64,000 nucleotides of DNA from Actinostola sp. cb2023 (GCA_033675265.1 JAUJYZ010001467.1:590150-654149), one strand, 5' to 3'. Counted from the first letter of the stretch, positions 21,265-30,935 are shown. Translations and numbers: made by a program. Notes: generated by a model not told the origin, from the sequence alone.

Positions 21265-22195
21265 GGCACCTGATATGATTCAACTACAACTTTGCTCCAA
21301 AGCAAACCTAACAGTTTCCAAGTACTCGTCCAGCTGGTCGAAATGGCGTACTTGGGCTTTGTCACAATCAAACGTTCCAGTGGCGCCTGCACAACCCTCT
21401 GCATGTTGCCCTGTTTCTAACAAGGCTTTATCAATCTGCCCTAGAGAACGGTACAGGTTCTTCCTCGATATAAAGTGCCAACTACGCAATTCGGTAGGGT
21501 CACCAAATGGCCGGCTTGACGCCGTATCCTACAGATTATCGTCTAGTTCAATCATGCCTTGAAGGTTTCAAGAGAAAATTGGAGCGTCCCGTTCCACCGA
21601 ACCTCTATCATTTGAGTTGGTGTGCAAGCTTTGCGAGGAATACAACGGGAGTTCAGCATTGAGCGATGTTCGATTTCTTGTGGTTATTCTCTTGGGCTAC
21701 GCTGGGTTCCTTCGCGTAGTTGAGTTACAAGCCTTGACAGTGGATGAGATAAAAGTCTACGATGACCATATGTCTGTTACTATCCCTAAGTGCAAAAACG
21801 ACCAGTACACGCAAGGGCATACGATTCTGTTGGCCAGATCAGACAAACCTATCCTGTGAGAACAACAGTACAGCTACTCATTACAAGCTGCTCGAGGTGT
21901 ATCAGCCCATCGTGTCCATTTATCAGGCGGATAGTGAAATATTAATCTAAAAGCAGAGAATATTTTCATGCCAGCCGAGCCATCTCGTCCTCTAGGATTA
22001 GAGAAGAGCTTAAATTAAAAGCCACATTAAACCTTTTGTAAAATACATTAATGATTATAGTATGCATAGTCTCAAGTCTGGCCCTGCTAACAACCTTGGT
22101 TGCAGGTACCTTCGTGGATACCTTATAGATAGACACGCCGGTTGGCGGTGCGCAACTTCAACAAATAGATATATTAATTCCAAGGCCCTAGCTTG
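21265..22195 (+). pseudogene. Broken tyrosine recombinase (first YR relic)
   Basis: Read across frames this is the integrase of a tyrosine-recombinase retroelement or Crypton. The N-terminal core-binding part shows LTVSKYSSSWSKWRTWA. A stretch near EGFKRKLERPVPP leads into FLVVILLGYAGFLRVVELQAL, which holds the first catalytic Arg. The C-terminal box near 22,058-22,190 reads MHSLKSGPANNL and then DRHAGW...RYINSKA, equal to the HxxR, H/W and Tyr boxes, but with Lys where the second catalytic Arg should be. Stops and frame shifts are present, so it is dead. No RT lies beside it. Confidence 0.8.
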
Positions 22196-22199
22196 GCCT

Positions 22200-22919
22200 A
22201 TGATAATTTGTCTTTTCCCGTCGGGTGAATTGGTAGTGTCTTGGTCCGACCCAGATTTCCTACATTTTCTCTAGATGTTTAATTTATAATAGTTTTTTTT
22301 TCTGGCCTTCCTGGCACTTCCAGCATATCAGTTCTGTTTACCAGCTTGTCTGGTTACACGTAATGTTGTTATACTAAGTTGTTTGCTTATACATCAGTTA
22401 TATATTGCTACACAGATAATACAATAATGATATGGCGACGTTCGATCGACCGACCGGTATCCAATATTCTCCATGATATTGGTCTGAGTGTTTGATTTCA
22501 GTGTCTGTGTGTTCAAATTATTATGCTAAATGCAGAAAGCTATATCAAACACGAGAAAGAGTTATTTCTCAAATTTCAAAACACCTTCAGGTTTGTTTAA
22601 AATAACTAGCCTGTTTCATTTTCCAAATTAATTCGGGAATTTCCCCATACGTTCAAGTGTTTATGCTTCAACGGAAAAAGCGATGTATATGAAAAATGCG
22701 CTAATATCCGGTGTCTACAATCAGCGACAAATTTGAATGACCCCCTCTTGTTATATATATATTTTTTAGATATTGAACACATATCAGTCAATATTTAACC
22801 CCTCCCCCTTGTTTAATGTTGATTTTATCAGATTTTTTTTTTGGCGGAACGTTTCATACCTCAAAATTCTACTAATACGACCTCCATAAACAAAACTAAT
22901 ATAAAGTAACGACACAACA
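22200..22919. other. No gene recognised
   Basis: AT-rich DNA between the YR relic and the intact element. The left terminus of the intact element may lie here, but no match to its right end was found. Confidence 0.35.
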
Positions 22920-23020
22920 CTCCTTTGTTTGGCACAGTGAGAAGTTTAATCCAACCCGATTAGACGGATAAAAACCTGGTTATAAACTTCTCAATCCTCC
23001 AAACCCGCCAAACAAAGGAG
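22920..23020. repeat. Nested inverted repeat at the 3-prime end of the Ngaro-type element
   Basis: CTCCTTTGTTTGGC (22,920-22,933) pairs with GCCAAACAAAGGAG (23,007-23,020), and inside it GAGAAGTTTA (22,939-22,948) pairs with TAAACTTCTC (22,983-22,992). The structure overlaps the stop codon of the recombinase gene. Terminal structures of this kind are expected in elements that replicate through a circular form, but the rest of the terminal repeat system was not found. Confidence 0.65.
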
Positions 23021-23986
23021 AGATGTGCGCATTTTATGTGCGACTTGCAACTTACACGACATTGAAAACTCTAAGTATGATTTATAAGCTTCTGAAACCC
23101 AATCCCCATAAACTTGAATGAATTCCCCCGGTATTCCCATCTTAAAGGCCCAGGTGGTAGCTCCCCGACGAAATGAATGACCTCGAAAGGTAAGCGCGTG
23201 TGGGATTCCCGCTAAAGTCAATCTGTCGCGAAACTCGCGGACAAATACCGATTTAGTGAGAGGAAATGAATGTTCTGTTGTGTCCAGTAAGACGAAGGCG
23301 GGCATGCGGGGTCTAGAAGGTATAAGCTGGCACATCAGATGATACAAACGAACCGGACAAATGCGTGACCCCGGGATAGGTAACAGAGGGAGTGAAAGAA
23401 CTCGTTTACCGCATTGCATGGTTTTTGACCACTTAAAGGTAACGAGCAACCCCGATGAACTTCTGCTAATATCTTCCCTACATAAGTGCACGCTGGAATC
23501 AAATTTCTTAAGTGAAAGCGGGACTATATTTGACACCCTGGCAAATAGAAAAAAGGTGAAGCTGAACGCGCACAACAAAACAACGTCGCATCCATTGGAG
23601 AAGTCGCAGTTCCTAGCTATAGCCAACAACAATTCCGGTGTAACTGGCGGAGCACGCACTGGAACATGCCGCGCCAGGCGCTCTATACCCCTTAGGGTGA
23701 TCTTAATCTCATAAGCTAGGAACTGCGACACTGATTCCCCGAGGATTATGTGTAAAAGTTTAACGCCGCTCAAATAATTGCGGACAGACTCCGGAGTCAT
23801 GTTACGGGATAGGAACTGACAATATAAGGATAAAACCTCAGTTGACGCCGGAACGGCACAAAAACTAAAATAATGACAAAATAAAAGGTATGCTCGCCAT
23901 TGCGTTCTGTGGTTCTTCTGAGTCCCTTCAGCGTACGCTGACCTCCGTGTCTTTTGTAGGTCTCGCTTGAGGGTCACCAGCGCCAC
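22991..23986 (-). CDS. Tyrosine recombinase of the Ngaro-type element
   Basis: This 331-residue protein is the element's integrase, which would join a circular DNA copy to the chromosome by strand exchange without target duplication. Residues 1-110 form the core-binding part (AYAEGTQKNHRTQWRAYLLF, RNYLSGVKLLH). In the catalytic part I can place Arg150 (FARVSN), His270 and Arg273 (GHSFRRGATTW), Trp296 in the H/W position, and a nucleophile Tyr304 (Tyr301 is the alternative). The set is complete and the frame is unbroken. It starts 14 bases after the RT gene ends. The end of the gene overlaps an inverted repeat. Confidence 0.92.
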   Translation of the reverse strand: MALVTLKRDLQKTRRSAYAEGTQKNHRTQWRAYLLFCHYFSFCAVPASTEVLSLYCQFLSRNMTPESVRNYLSGVKLLHIILGESVSQFLAYEIKITLRGIERLARHVPVRAPPVTPELLLAIARNCDFSNGCDVVLLCAFSFTFFLFARVSNIVPLSLKKFDSSVHLCREDISRSSSGLLVTFKWSKTMQCGKRVLSLPLLPIPGSRICPVRLYHLMCQLIPSRPRMPAFVLLDTTEHSFPLTKSVFVREFRDRLTLAGIPHALTFRGHSFRRGATTWAFKMGIPGEFIQVYGDWVSEAYKSYLEFSMSCKLQVAHKMRTSLLCLAGLED

Positions 23987-24000
23987 CTCTGTAAGACAAG

Positions 24001-26064
24001 TTAAAATTCATTGCTGAATGAGAATACATCATGATCTACGTCGATATCAGTCATGACTGCTGAATTTGTTAACTGTCTAAACTGTTGCTCAGCCGTCTGG
24101 TTGAGATGCCAACGCGATAAACAATCTGCTAAGCGATTTGCATGTGTTGAAAGATGAACGGCACGAAGCTGGAATTGTCCCAGCGCGGTACACAGCCATA
24201 TCTCCCGAACGCATTTAGCTAGAATGCTGTCCTTTGTTCTCCCTGAATTCAAAACCGTAACCGCTGCTTCGTTGTCACAATACACTGTTATGTTCAAACC
24301 CTTCCATTTGTTACCCCATAACCGTACTGCCACCATAATCGCTATCATTTCCAATTGATGGATTGGAAACTGTTCCTTCAAGATAAAGTCGGGAAACTGT
24401 GCATGAAAGTAAATATCTCCTGCTAATCCTCCGCAACCTGTCAGGCACGCGTCGGTGGAAAATATTTTATCAGGCGTAGACCAATTTAGAGAGGGGATAA
24501 GAGAAACTCCGTTATACTGCCGTAAGAAGCATTGCCACCATCGAAGATCTTTATGAAAACCTGAGGTCAAACGCGTGCGATTATGATTGTTTTTCAACGA
24601 TCGTAACAGTTCCAACATTCGATGAAGAAAAATCCTGCTAGGTCGCACACATTTTGAGATGAACACTAGCTTGCCGAGTAAAGACTGCAATTGCCTTTTT
24701 GTACAGCTTGTTTTATCCTTCCAACAATTGAGCAGTTCTTCGATCTCCGTAATTCGAGATTGTGTTACGGACATTGTCATCGCTATAGTGTCAAATTGAA
24801 CCCCAAGACAAATTACCGACGTACTTGGCGGGCATGCTTTAGACGTCGACTCCCTGAGGCCGAGTTCACCAAGAAGTTTACCTAGGAAATTGTACGCTTT
24901 CCATGCTGTGTCGGTTGACTCGATTCCCATAAAGTCATCTAAATAATTGAGAACGTTAAAATCGTGTCCACCACAGATATATGACACACCGGATGTGGCG
25001 CGTTGACAGGCCATGACCGCGCTTCGAAGTCTCATGGGTAGCACAACATCAAAGTACAATAAGTCGTGCCATAGAAATCCTAATAGAGGATAATCCCTGG
25101 GATCTATTGGGAATTGACGATAAGCCTTCTTCAGGTCACGTTTGTAAATTAGACATCCAGATCCAGTCGTTTGTATTAGCTCCGCTATTGTATCGACAGA
25201 GGGATATGTCAACATGCATGGGTCCCCGTCATAGGTATCAATAGGAATGCCTGCATTTACCGATGACCTCGAGGGCCAACTGAGATCAAGAATTATTCGC
25301 CTGTCTTCGCTGTCTGCTTTTGGCACCGAGTTTAAGGGCGAGACCATAACTTGTCCACTGTTGAACGGGCATGACAAAAAAGGACCGGCTAATGTTCCGC
25401 TAGTAGACTCCTGTTGTAAGTAGCGAGTTACTTCACTGTCAAATGATAAGGCGCCGTTATGATTTCGCTTATCGCCCACCGGAAATTCGTAATTCGTGTA
25501 ATCATAATTGGTTGGCCATCCAAACTCCAGTAGGTCACAGATAACCGAGTCATGATAATTTCGTAAATATAATCTCCAAGTTGAAATCGTCAATTTAGAC
25601 GGCACTGGTATTCGTGCTCCCCTGTAGTTTGGAACCGAAAATTTTGATACGCGTTCATGAAGACGTACAAAATTACATTCCTGAGTCCTAATATCATGTG
25701 AAACTCTGTCCTGAATGTACACATCCTTATTGTCCTGTGAGAGGTCCTGCGATGATTTGTCCTGTAATTTGTTGTCTTGCGGGAGAATGTCCTGATTTGA
25801 ATTGTCCTGAAATAAATTGTCCTGAAATAAATTGTCCTGAATTAAATTGTCCTGAATTAAATTGTCCTGAAATAAATTGTCCTGAATTAAATTGTCCTGA
25901 AATAAATTGTCCTGAATTAAATTGTCCTGAATTAAATTGTCCTGAAATAAATTCTCCTGAATTAAATTGTCCTGAAATAAATTGTCCTGAATTAAATTGT
26001 CCTGAAATAAATTCTCCTGAAATAAATTGTCCTGTTTTTCAATTGGACCATGTAAACTAGCCAA
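24001..26064 (-). CDS. Reverse transcriptase-RNase H with N-terminal pentapeptide repeat
   Basis: This 687-residue protein copies the element RNA into DNA. Residues 13-89 are about 15 tandem copies of NL(F/I)Q(D/E). Residues 150-240 are a linker. The RT domain has LIYKRDLKKAYRQF with Asp310 and the YLDD box with Asp376 and Asp377. The RNase H domain has Asp538 (STDACLTGCGG), Glu572, Asp597 (VYCDNEA) and Asp647 (HANRLADCLSRW), so both active sites are complete. The RT is of the DIRS/Ngaro kind, related to gypsy-type RTs. The repeat is not a normal part of such proteins; it is acidic and amide-rich and probably disordered. Confidence 0.93.
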   Translation of the reverse strand: MASLHGPIEKQDNLFQENLFQDNLIQDNLFQDNLIQENLFQDNLIQDNLIQDNLFQDNLIQDNLFQDNLIQDNLIQDNLFQDNLFQDNSNQDILPQDNKLQDKSSQDLSQDNKDVYIQDRVSHDIRTQECNFVRLHERVSKFSVPNYRGARIPVPSKLTISTWRLYLRNYHDSVICDLLEFGWPTNYDYTNYEFPVGDKRNHNGALSFDSEVTRYLQQESTSGTLAGPFLSCPFNSGQVMVSPLNSVPKADSEDRRIILDLSWPSRSSVNAGIPIDTYDGDPCMLTYPSVDTIAELIQTTGSGCLIYKRDLKKAYRQFPIDPRDYPLLGFLWHDLLYFDVVLPMRLRSAVMACQRATSGVSYICGGHDFNVLNYLDDFMGIESTDTAWKAYNFLGKLLGELGLRESTSKACPPSTSVICLGVQFDTIAMTMSVTQSRITEIEELLNCWKDKTSCTKRQLQSLLGKLVFISKCVRPSRIFLHRMLELLRSLKNNHNRTRLTSGFHKDLRWWQCFLRQYNGVSLIPSLNWSTPDKIFSTDACLTGCGGLAGDIYFHAQFPDFILKEQFPIHQLEMIAIMVAVRLWGNKWKGLNITVYCDNEAAVTVLNSGRTKDSILAKCVREIWLCTALGQFQLRAVHLSTHANRLADCLSRWHLNQTAEQQFRQLTNSAVMTDIDVDHDVFSFSNEF
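25795..26035. repeat. 15-bp coding tandem repeat, about 16 units
   Basis: Units of the type AATTGTCCTGAATTA or AATTGTCCTGAAATA follow one another in the 5-prime part of the RT gene. Both strands are free of stops through the array, so the plus strand also shows a long frame of NCPE(I/L) units, which is a shadow. Units alternate between two versions (Phe or Ile), suggesting amplification of a 30-bp pair. Confidence 0.93.
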
Positions 26065-26088
26065 GGCTTGATCACAATGCGGGGTTAG

Positions 26089-27222
26089 TCATCCAGAATG
26101 AGATGCTTTCGCGGGAGACGAGGAACCTGCTACTTCAGCCACGAACAAAGGACATTCTGTAGAATACTCAGAGTGCCTTTCAATCTTTTTGTTGGTAGTC
26201 CAACACTTAGCACATATGTGTTGGACCCACTTCTGGACTCCTTTTATCACGCCATAGTGATCCTTGTGATTCTGACATTTGCTTTTGTTAAAATCTCTAC
26301 AGAAGAGAACACCGCTCATTTTGACATCGAGATTTGTTTTGGGCGTTGTGGAACTCAGGGGTCGAACTTTGACCCTCCCGATCAAGGCTTGTTGCTCTAT
26401 GTGCGAGAACGAGTCATTCCATGTTAGTGACCCTCGCTCAATCTCTAACAATACGGTGGCATGGAAGTCGCGTACTGCGCTCCATTCATATTGAGTGGCC
26501 AGATACATCAATCGGGTGAGATGTTGTAGTCGAGCTCTCCCTTCCAACGCTGTAGTTTGGGGAAGACTCATTATTGTTGTAAATCCTGCCACAAATTCCT
26601 CAATCGTCAAGTCGTCATACCCAACATCGTTGCTAACATAACTTAGCGACAATTCACTATGGGGCCATATCTGAGGATTTACCACTCGCGTCGTGATCCT
26701 TGCCGTTTTTCCTGACTTAAGTTTGTTTGATTTCTTACCTGACGTTTTGGTCTTCCTCCAAACCTTCTCGTCGTCGGTTTCGTCGTCCGAAGAATTTGAC
26801 TGCGAACTTTCGTTTGAAATATCTGCTCCGAACTGTTGCAAGGCCTTGTCGGCTACCCGTGAAAGCTCCTCCATTTGTCTCAGATCGTCGAGCCCTATGC
26901 TTGAATCGATAGGCTTGTGCGTCTTTCTGGAACTCGACTTTTCTTTCTTTTGTTTTCTCGAGCGCGTTGGGGGCGTTCCCTTCACCATTGCCTCTAACCT
27001 CTTATTTTCTTCTTGCACCCGATCCAACTTTTCATTTATCTGTCTCATAAGGGCGTACTGATCCATCTCCCGTTTGAGTCTTTCTTCGCTTTTTACTGTC
27101 GGGCCCTGAGGGCTAGGAAGTCCTCCAGACCCTGCTCGTGGACTGCTACTTGGTTGTAGGCCTTCAAATCTCTGGCTATCGAGAGCCGCGTAGTCAATGG
27201 GTTTTTTAGAACGCTTGGCCAT
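26089..27222 (-). CDS. Gag-like protein of the Ngaro-type element
   Basis: This 377-residue protein should package the element RNA. Residues 1-100 are basic and coiled-coil prone (MRQINEKLDRVQEENKRLEAM), followed by a Lys/Ser-rich stretch with an acidic patch (SSDDETDDE). Residues about 200-285 are a conserved block (VSNDVGYDDLTIEEFVAGF, then HLTRLMYLATQYEWSAVRDFH) that I associate with gag proteins of DIRS/Ngaro elements. The C-terminal part has Cys and His in a possible zinc-binding arrangement (CRDFNKSKC, HICAKCW, CP). The start is chosen at MAKRSKKP; the stop lies 24 bases before the RT gene. Confidence 0.85.
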   Translation of the reverse strand: MAKRSKKPIDYAALDSQRFEGLQPSSSPRAGSGGLPSPQGPTVKSEERLKREMDQYALMRQINEKLDRVQEENKRLEAMVKGTPPTRSRKQKKEKSSSRKTHKPIDSSIGLDDLRQMEELSRVADKALQQFGADISNESSQSNSSDDETDDEKVWRKTKTSGKKSNKLKSGKTARITTRVVNPQIWPHSELSLSYVSNDVGYDDLTIEEFVAGFTTIMSLPQTTALEGRARLQHLTRLMYLATQYEWSAVRDFHATVLLEIERGSLTWNDSFSHIEQQALIGRVKVRPLSSTTPKTNLDVKMSGVLFCRDFNKSKCQNHKDHYGVIKGVQKWVQHICAKCWTTNKKIERHSEYSTECPLFVAEVAGSSSPAKASHSG

Positions 27223-27411
27223 TTGAGAACTTTAACTTTTAACTTAACTAATAACAAAAAATATGACTGCACTAAAGGCTGAAATACAACAACTGACGCT
27301 ACACACGAGGTCGCAGAGAATACGATACGAACAGAATATTCTTAAAACCGGAAATGACGAAACCACCGGTCTGGTTAGAATTAAATATTTTGACGTGGCT
27401 CAAAATAGGCC

Positions 27412-28119
27412 CATTACCAATCGTAAAGCTATGAATACCATCAATTTCAAGGACCCACGACGAAGATTGTCCAACTTTGTTCGTACGTATTTCATAAAAT
27501 CTGAAATACACAAATCGGTGCAATTAACAAACCTGTTGTAAACAATCTCTCATTGTGATTGAACTTAAGAATAATGTATATGCAGTCTACATGGTGTTCG
27601 GGTGAAATATTCATACTACAAATATTAATTTAGCTAAGTTACCATATACGTATGGTACTTGTGTATGTTCGTTAATTGGGTTCTTATTACGAATAGAATG
27701 CTAAGCTTCTAAAAATAATCGTCCAGACCATCGTTTACACTGATAAATTATGAGGACATTGTCCAAGTGAAACTCGTGTCTGGTTTGCACGTGATGTTGG
27801 GCCAAAATGGAATTTGAATCATGCTTCGAGAAAAATAGCACTTTTGTGTTCTTTTAATCTAGTTTTTAAGGCACGGTTGGTTTGGCCGATACAAATCTTT
27901 TCGCAGTCCTTACATTTTATTGCGTAAACTAGCGCCGTAGTGGTATCGTTGTCTGGTTTATCTTTAGGTTTTCTAAACATGGACCAATGGTTTTAATGGC
28001 AACTTACTTTATTAACTTTTTTTCTTTGGCGTTTCTTGCTGCATGGTCGATGATGCGGAGCGTCGCAGTACACGACCGTTTGTCAGATGAGCTGCTTACT
28101 GTAAACTGAGGGGCTGCGG
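27412..28119 (-). pseudogene. FN3 exons delta and epsilon of gene copy C, cut by the Ngaro-type element
   Basis: Delta (28,008-28,119, 112 bp) is in frame and its phase matches epsilon. Epsilon starts at 27,500 after GTATTTCAG and reads FYEIRTNKVGQSSSWVLEIDGIHSFTIGNG. At about 27,412 it stops matching its paralogs because the Ngaro-type element begins. Zeta and theta of this copy are missing, so the gene lost its 3-prime end. Confidence 0.85.
27665..27985 (-). pseudogene. GIY-YIG endonuclease relic in the delta-epsilon intron, copy C
   Basis: This is the same relic as at 5,620-5,935. On the minus strand it shows CKDCEKICIGQTNRA-like, LAQHHVQTRHEF and CPHNLSV-side remnants, with several frame breaks. 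In this copy an extra CATG-containing insertion lies near 27,825. It lies wholly inside the intron. Confidence 0.7.
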
Positions 28120-28300
28120 CTACAAAATCAAGACAAGCAATAGGTTATCATGTTTTAATGATATTTCTATAATCCACAAGAAATACGTCATCTATCATGA
28201 TATGGTTTGTAGTCTTGATACAGATATGTATAAGATACGCTTACTTACATAACATGTTAGAGATACGAATCTAATGAATCGAGTTTTCTTTACAACTCAC

Positions 28301-28621
28301 CCATCTTGCACGTGACGCCAACGTCCTCGCTATGAACACAGTTTGCGTTTCCCCATCCACGATGACTGCAGTTAGCAATGGACATTTCTGTACCAGTACA
28401 AGCAAGGTACCTAAACCATATTATACCTTTAGTAGAGTTAAAGTCAGATGTTCTGTACTTCTGTACTCCAGTGTATCCAAGCATACGACAAACCACCTCT
28501 GCGTCGTTCGTGTCCCATCCATCGTCACATACAGTACCCCACGCACCATGGTACCTGACTTCAACCCGACCAGAATTGGGTGACCTTCCTCCAGTTAATC
28601 GAACTTGAACTGGTGGAGGAT
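28301..28621 (-). CDS. SRCR-gamma exon, gene copy C
   Basis: This complete 321-bp, phase 1-1 exon has good borders (CAATCCACAG acceptor, GATGG|GTGAGT donor). It reads DPPPVQVRLTGGRSP, VCDDGWDTNDAEVVCRMLGYTG, YLACTGTEMSIANCSH, NCVHSEDVGVTCKM with six cysteines. The frame is unbroken although the gene around it is destroyed. Confidence 0.88.
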
Positions 28622-28802
28622 CTGTGGATTGAAGAAAACATCACTGAAGTGATTACACTGATGATGACAGATTTTATAAAAAGACTAAATAAATGTTAAG
28701 TAAATTATATAAATGTTTTCTGTGGAAATACTGCTTTAGATTGTTTGATTTAATTCGTTGATATTGACATTCTAAAGGTAACATAGTGTTTGTCTTTCTT
28801 AC

Positions 28803-29135
28803 CTTCATCTACCTGACAAACCACACCAGCAAGATGTTTATACGAGCAATAAAACTGTACATTCCACCATCCCAAGTGAGCACACTCTGCAATCGACGTT
28901 TCTTTACCACTACATCGCACATAGTCCATGAGTATTCTTGTTGTTGTCTCTCCTTCAATCAACCAAATTGGTCTTTCAGCTGATTTATAACCAAGCATTC
29001 GACAGATCACGTGAGCATCTCGTATGTCCCAGTTACCATAACAGACTGCTCCCCAGTTCCCTTTGTATTGGATTTCCACTTGGCCAACATGGCTTACATT
29101 AGTTCCCACCAGATGAACGGTGATCGCTTTTTCCT
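28803..29135 (-). CDS. SRCR-beta exon, gene copy C
   Basis: This complete 333-bp, phase 1-1 SRCR exon has six cysteines (GAVCYGNW, VICRMLGYKSAERP, VRCSGKETSIAEC, YCSYKHLAGVVC). The loop after the first cysteine is the shortest of all copies. The acceptor reads CTTAAG where other copies have TTTCAG, still an AG border but weaker. The intron to its right holds the LTR element. Confidence 0.87.
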
Positions 29136-29208
29136 CTTAAGACAAACATTGGTGAAGAATTGAATCGAACAAATATTCTCATTACTTTTCATTTTCTTCT
29201 GACTGACT

Positions 29209-29213
29209 AGGAC
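29209..29213 (+). repeat. Target-site duplication AGGAC, left
   Basis: AGGAC directly precedes the left LTR and recurs at 35,163-35,167 directly after the right LTR. The joined flanks reproduce the intron seen in copies B and E. Confidence 0.88.
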
Positions 29214-29464
29214 TGTTGCTGAGGTCAGCGGTTTTTACCATTAGTATTATAAGTCAGCGGTTTTTACCATTAGTATTATAAGTCAGCGGTTTTACACATG
29301 AGTCTAGTCGACCTCGTTCTCTTGTTCTAGTCATGGTTTAGTATCGTGTAGCTTAGTTTATATTGCGTTTTTCGTCAGTTTGTGGGCCTCTAAGGCTCAC
29401 ACATTTTCCATCTCATATCTGTGGATTGTACTGTTTAACTTCATGGATTTGAGAATAAACTACA
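29214..29464 (+). repeat. Left LTR, 251 bp
   Basis: It begins TGTTGCTGAGG and ends AAACTACA, the usual TG...CA. A 29-bp unit (GTCAGCGGTTTTTACCATTA...) is repeated 2.3 times at its start. GAATAAACT near the end may serve as a polyadenylation signal. No primer-binding site was identified behind it. Confidence 0.88.
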
Positions 29465-29536
29465 ATGGGAAATGTAACGCTTTAGAGCCTAAGTTAACGG
29501 CGAAGTTTGAGTTTATTTGGATTCAAGATTTTCAAG

Positions 29537-30070
29537 ATGGCGTCGTACAGAAGTCTTCCAACGACATATAAGACCAGTAAAGTGCAAGAAATTGACCTAA
29601 GGAGTGAAAAGTTCGCCAAACGGAAAAGAACGCTGACCGAGAAAGGTAAAGAATTCCAATTTTGTACGAGAATCAAAGCGCTAAAATCAAAATGAAACGA
29701 GTTGTCCACCCATATTCGACGAACAATCATCCTTCGTGGACAGAGTGATTCGCCGTCTGAATTAAAACGAGAGATCTCGAAGGCACAAGTGTTACTATCA
29801 GAATTTAGTGATGTCTACAGTGATATTAAAGCACTTAACCATAGTGAAAGCGAACAGAATGATGTTGACTGTTGTTATCAACAAATTACTGAAGAATGGA
29901 GTGTCTTCGAACGTGACATGAGAGCGGAAATCGAACACTTAGAAAAGCTTACAATACTTAAGCTAGAGAGCGACGGTGGATCCTATAGAACCAGAACCAG
30001 ATCCAAAGGAAACTCACGTTCCAGAGGGAAAAGTGTAAAAGATGAAAGGCTTGAACTAGACATAGCGTAA
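29537..30070 (+). pseudogene. Gag N-terminal part of the LTR element
   Basis: The frame opens with MASYRSLPTTYKTSKVQEI and continues through REISKAQVLLSEFSDVYSDIKAL and an Arg/Ser-rich stretch, a helical domain as in BEL/Pao gag. One in-frame TGA at 29,693 interrupts it. At about 30,065 it is cut by an insertion, beyond which the coiled-coil part of gag continues in another frame. Confidence 0.65.
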
Positions 30071-30917
30071 AATTGCCCAATAAATCAGGTCATGACCACG
30101 TTTTTGGTTGAATGACAAAAATAAAACATTTCAATAATTTAAAAACATTATGAAAAACAATCCTGTATTTTCCCCCCAAAAGACCGTGTTTATGTATTTA
30201 TCCGAGGCAGAAATCGCAAGTTCCCGCGATAATTTGTTTAATTAGGGCCCAGTCCCCATTCGGTCAATCCTCTTGATTCTCAGCCTTTTTCAGTCAAATT
30301 TAATCGATTATCTAAGGGAGTCTGGGTCCAGAAAACTTGGTTTCCCTGTGGAACAGAGGCTTGGCTACTACATTATCCAATATGGCAGACGAAGAAAGCC
30401 TTCTGGCAAGAGAAAAACGTTCGCGAACTTGGGCAATTTGGCGTTCTGTTCGTATACAGCGACCACAAAAAAGCTTGAAAAATCGCATGATATGCTTATT
30501 TTATTGGCAAACGAATACAAGTCTCTGAAATGGCTGTAGAAGTACATCAGATTTCCGATGTTAAGTATTTTATTGTGGACGTTCGTAAAGCACAAGAAGC
30601 TGGTTTTCTTCGCGACGGCCTGATTTCCATACAAGACACGGCCATTCTGGGCCGTATTCACTCAAAGAAAATCGCTAGATAGACATACACTACAGAGGTA
30701 CGGATTAAATGAAGTTGTTTTATTGTCGTAATAATTTTATTTTCCGATGTTAAGTTTTCTTCGATACGTGCTGTTATCTTGCTATAAATTTATGAAAGTA
30801 CGGCTTCACGCGTGTTTACTGTAAAATGTCGGAGTTAATGAGCTTGAACCTTGAAATTTGACGACAAGATAATATGCAAATTAGGAAATACACCGGAAGT
30901 GACCTCTCATTTTACGC
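30065..30917. mobile_element. 853-bp insertion with short inverted ends in gag
   Basis: The ends are GCGTAAAAT and ATTTTACGC, flanked by TA on both sides, and the gag reading is lost only between them. The content (including a plus-strand frame at 30,273-30,539) is unrecognised. A non-autonomous DNA transposon is the simplest reading, but the inverted ends are only nine bases long. Confidence 0.45.
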
Positions 30918-30935
30918 TATGAGAAAGAAAAGGCT

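Larger units (their letters stand above)
22920..27411 (-). mobile_element. Ngaro/DIRS-type tyrosine-recombinase retroelement, apparently intact
   Basis: Three long minus-strand genes follow one another with gaps of 24 and 14 bases: gag (26,089-27,222), RT-RNase H (24,001-26,064) and tyrosine recombinase (22,991-23,986). The order gag, RT-RH, YR with separate genes and no methyltransferase resembles Ngaro elements. The right end at about 27,411 cuts into the FN3 epsilon exon of gene copy C, where the paralogs continue with CACCAATCGTAAAG. The left end is not defined, and the remaining half of the FN3 exon was not found to the left, so a deletion accompanied or followed insertion. All known catalytic residues are present. 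Confidence 0.88.

Noticed and set aside
25698..26060. A plus-strand cysteine-rich protein with NCPE repeats
   Set aside because: It lies opposite the repeat of the RT gene, which has complete catalytic motifs and unbroken neighbours on the minus strand.
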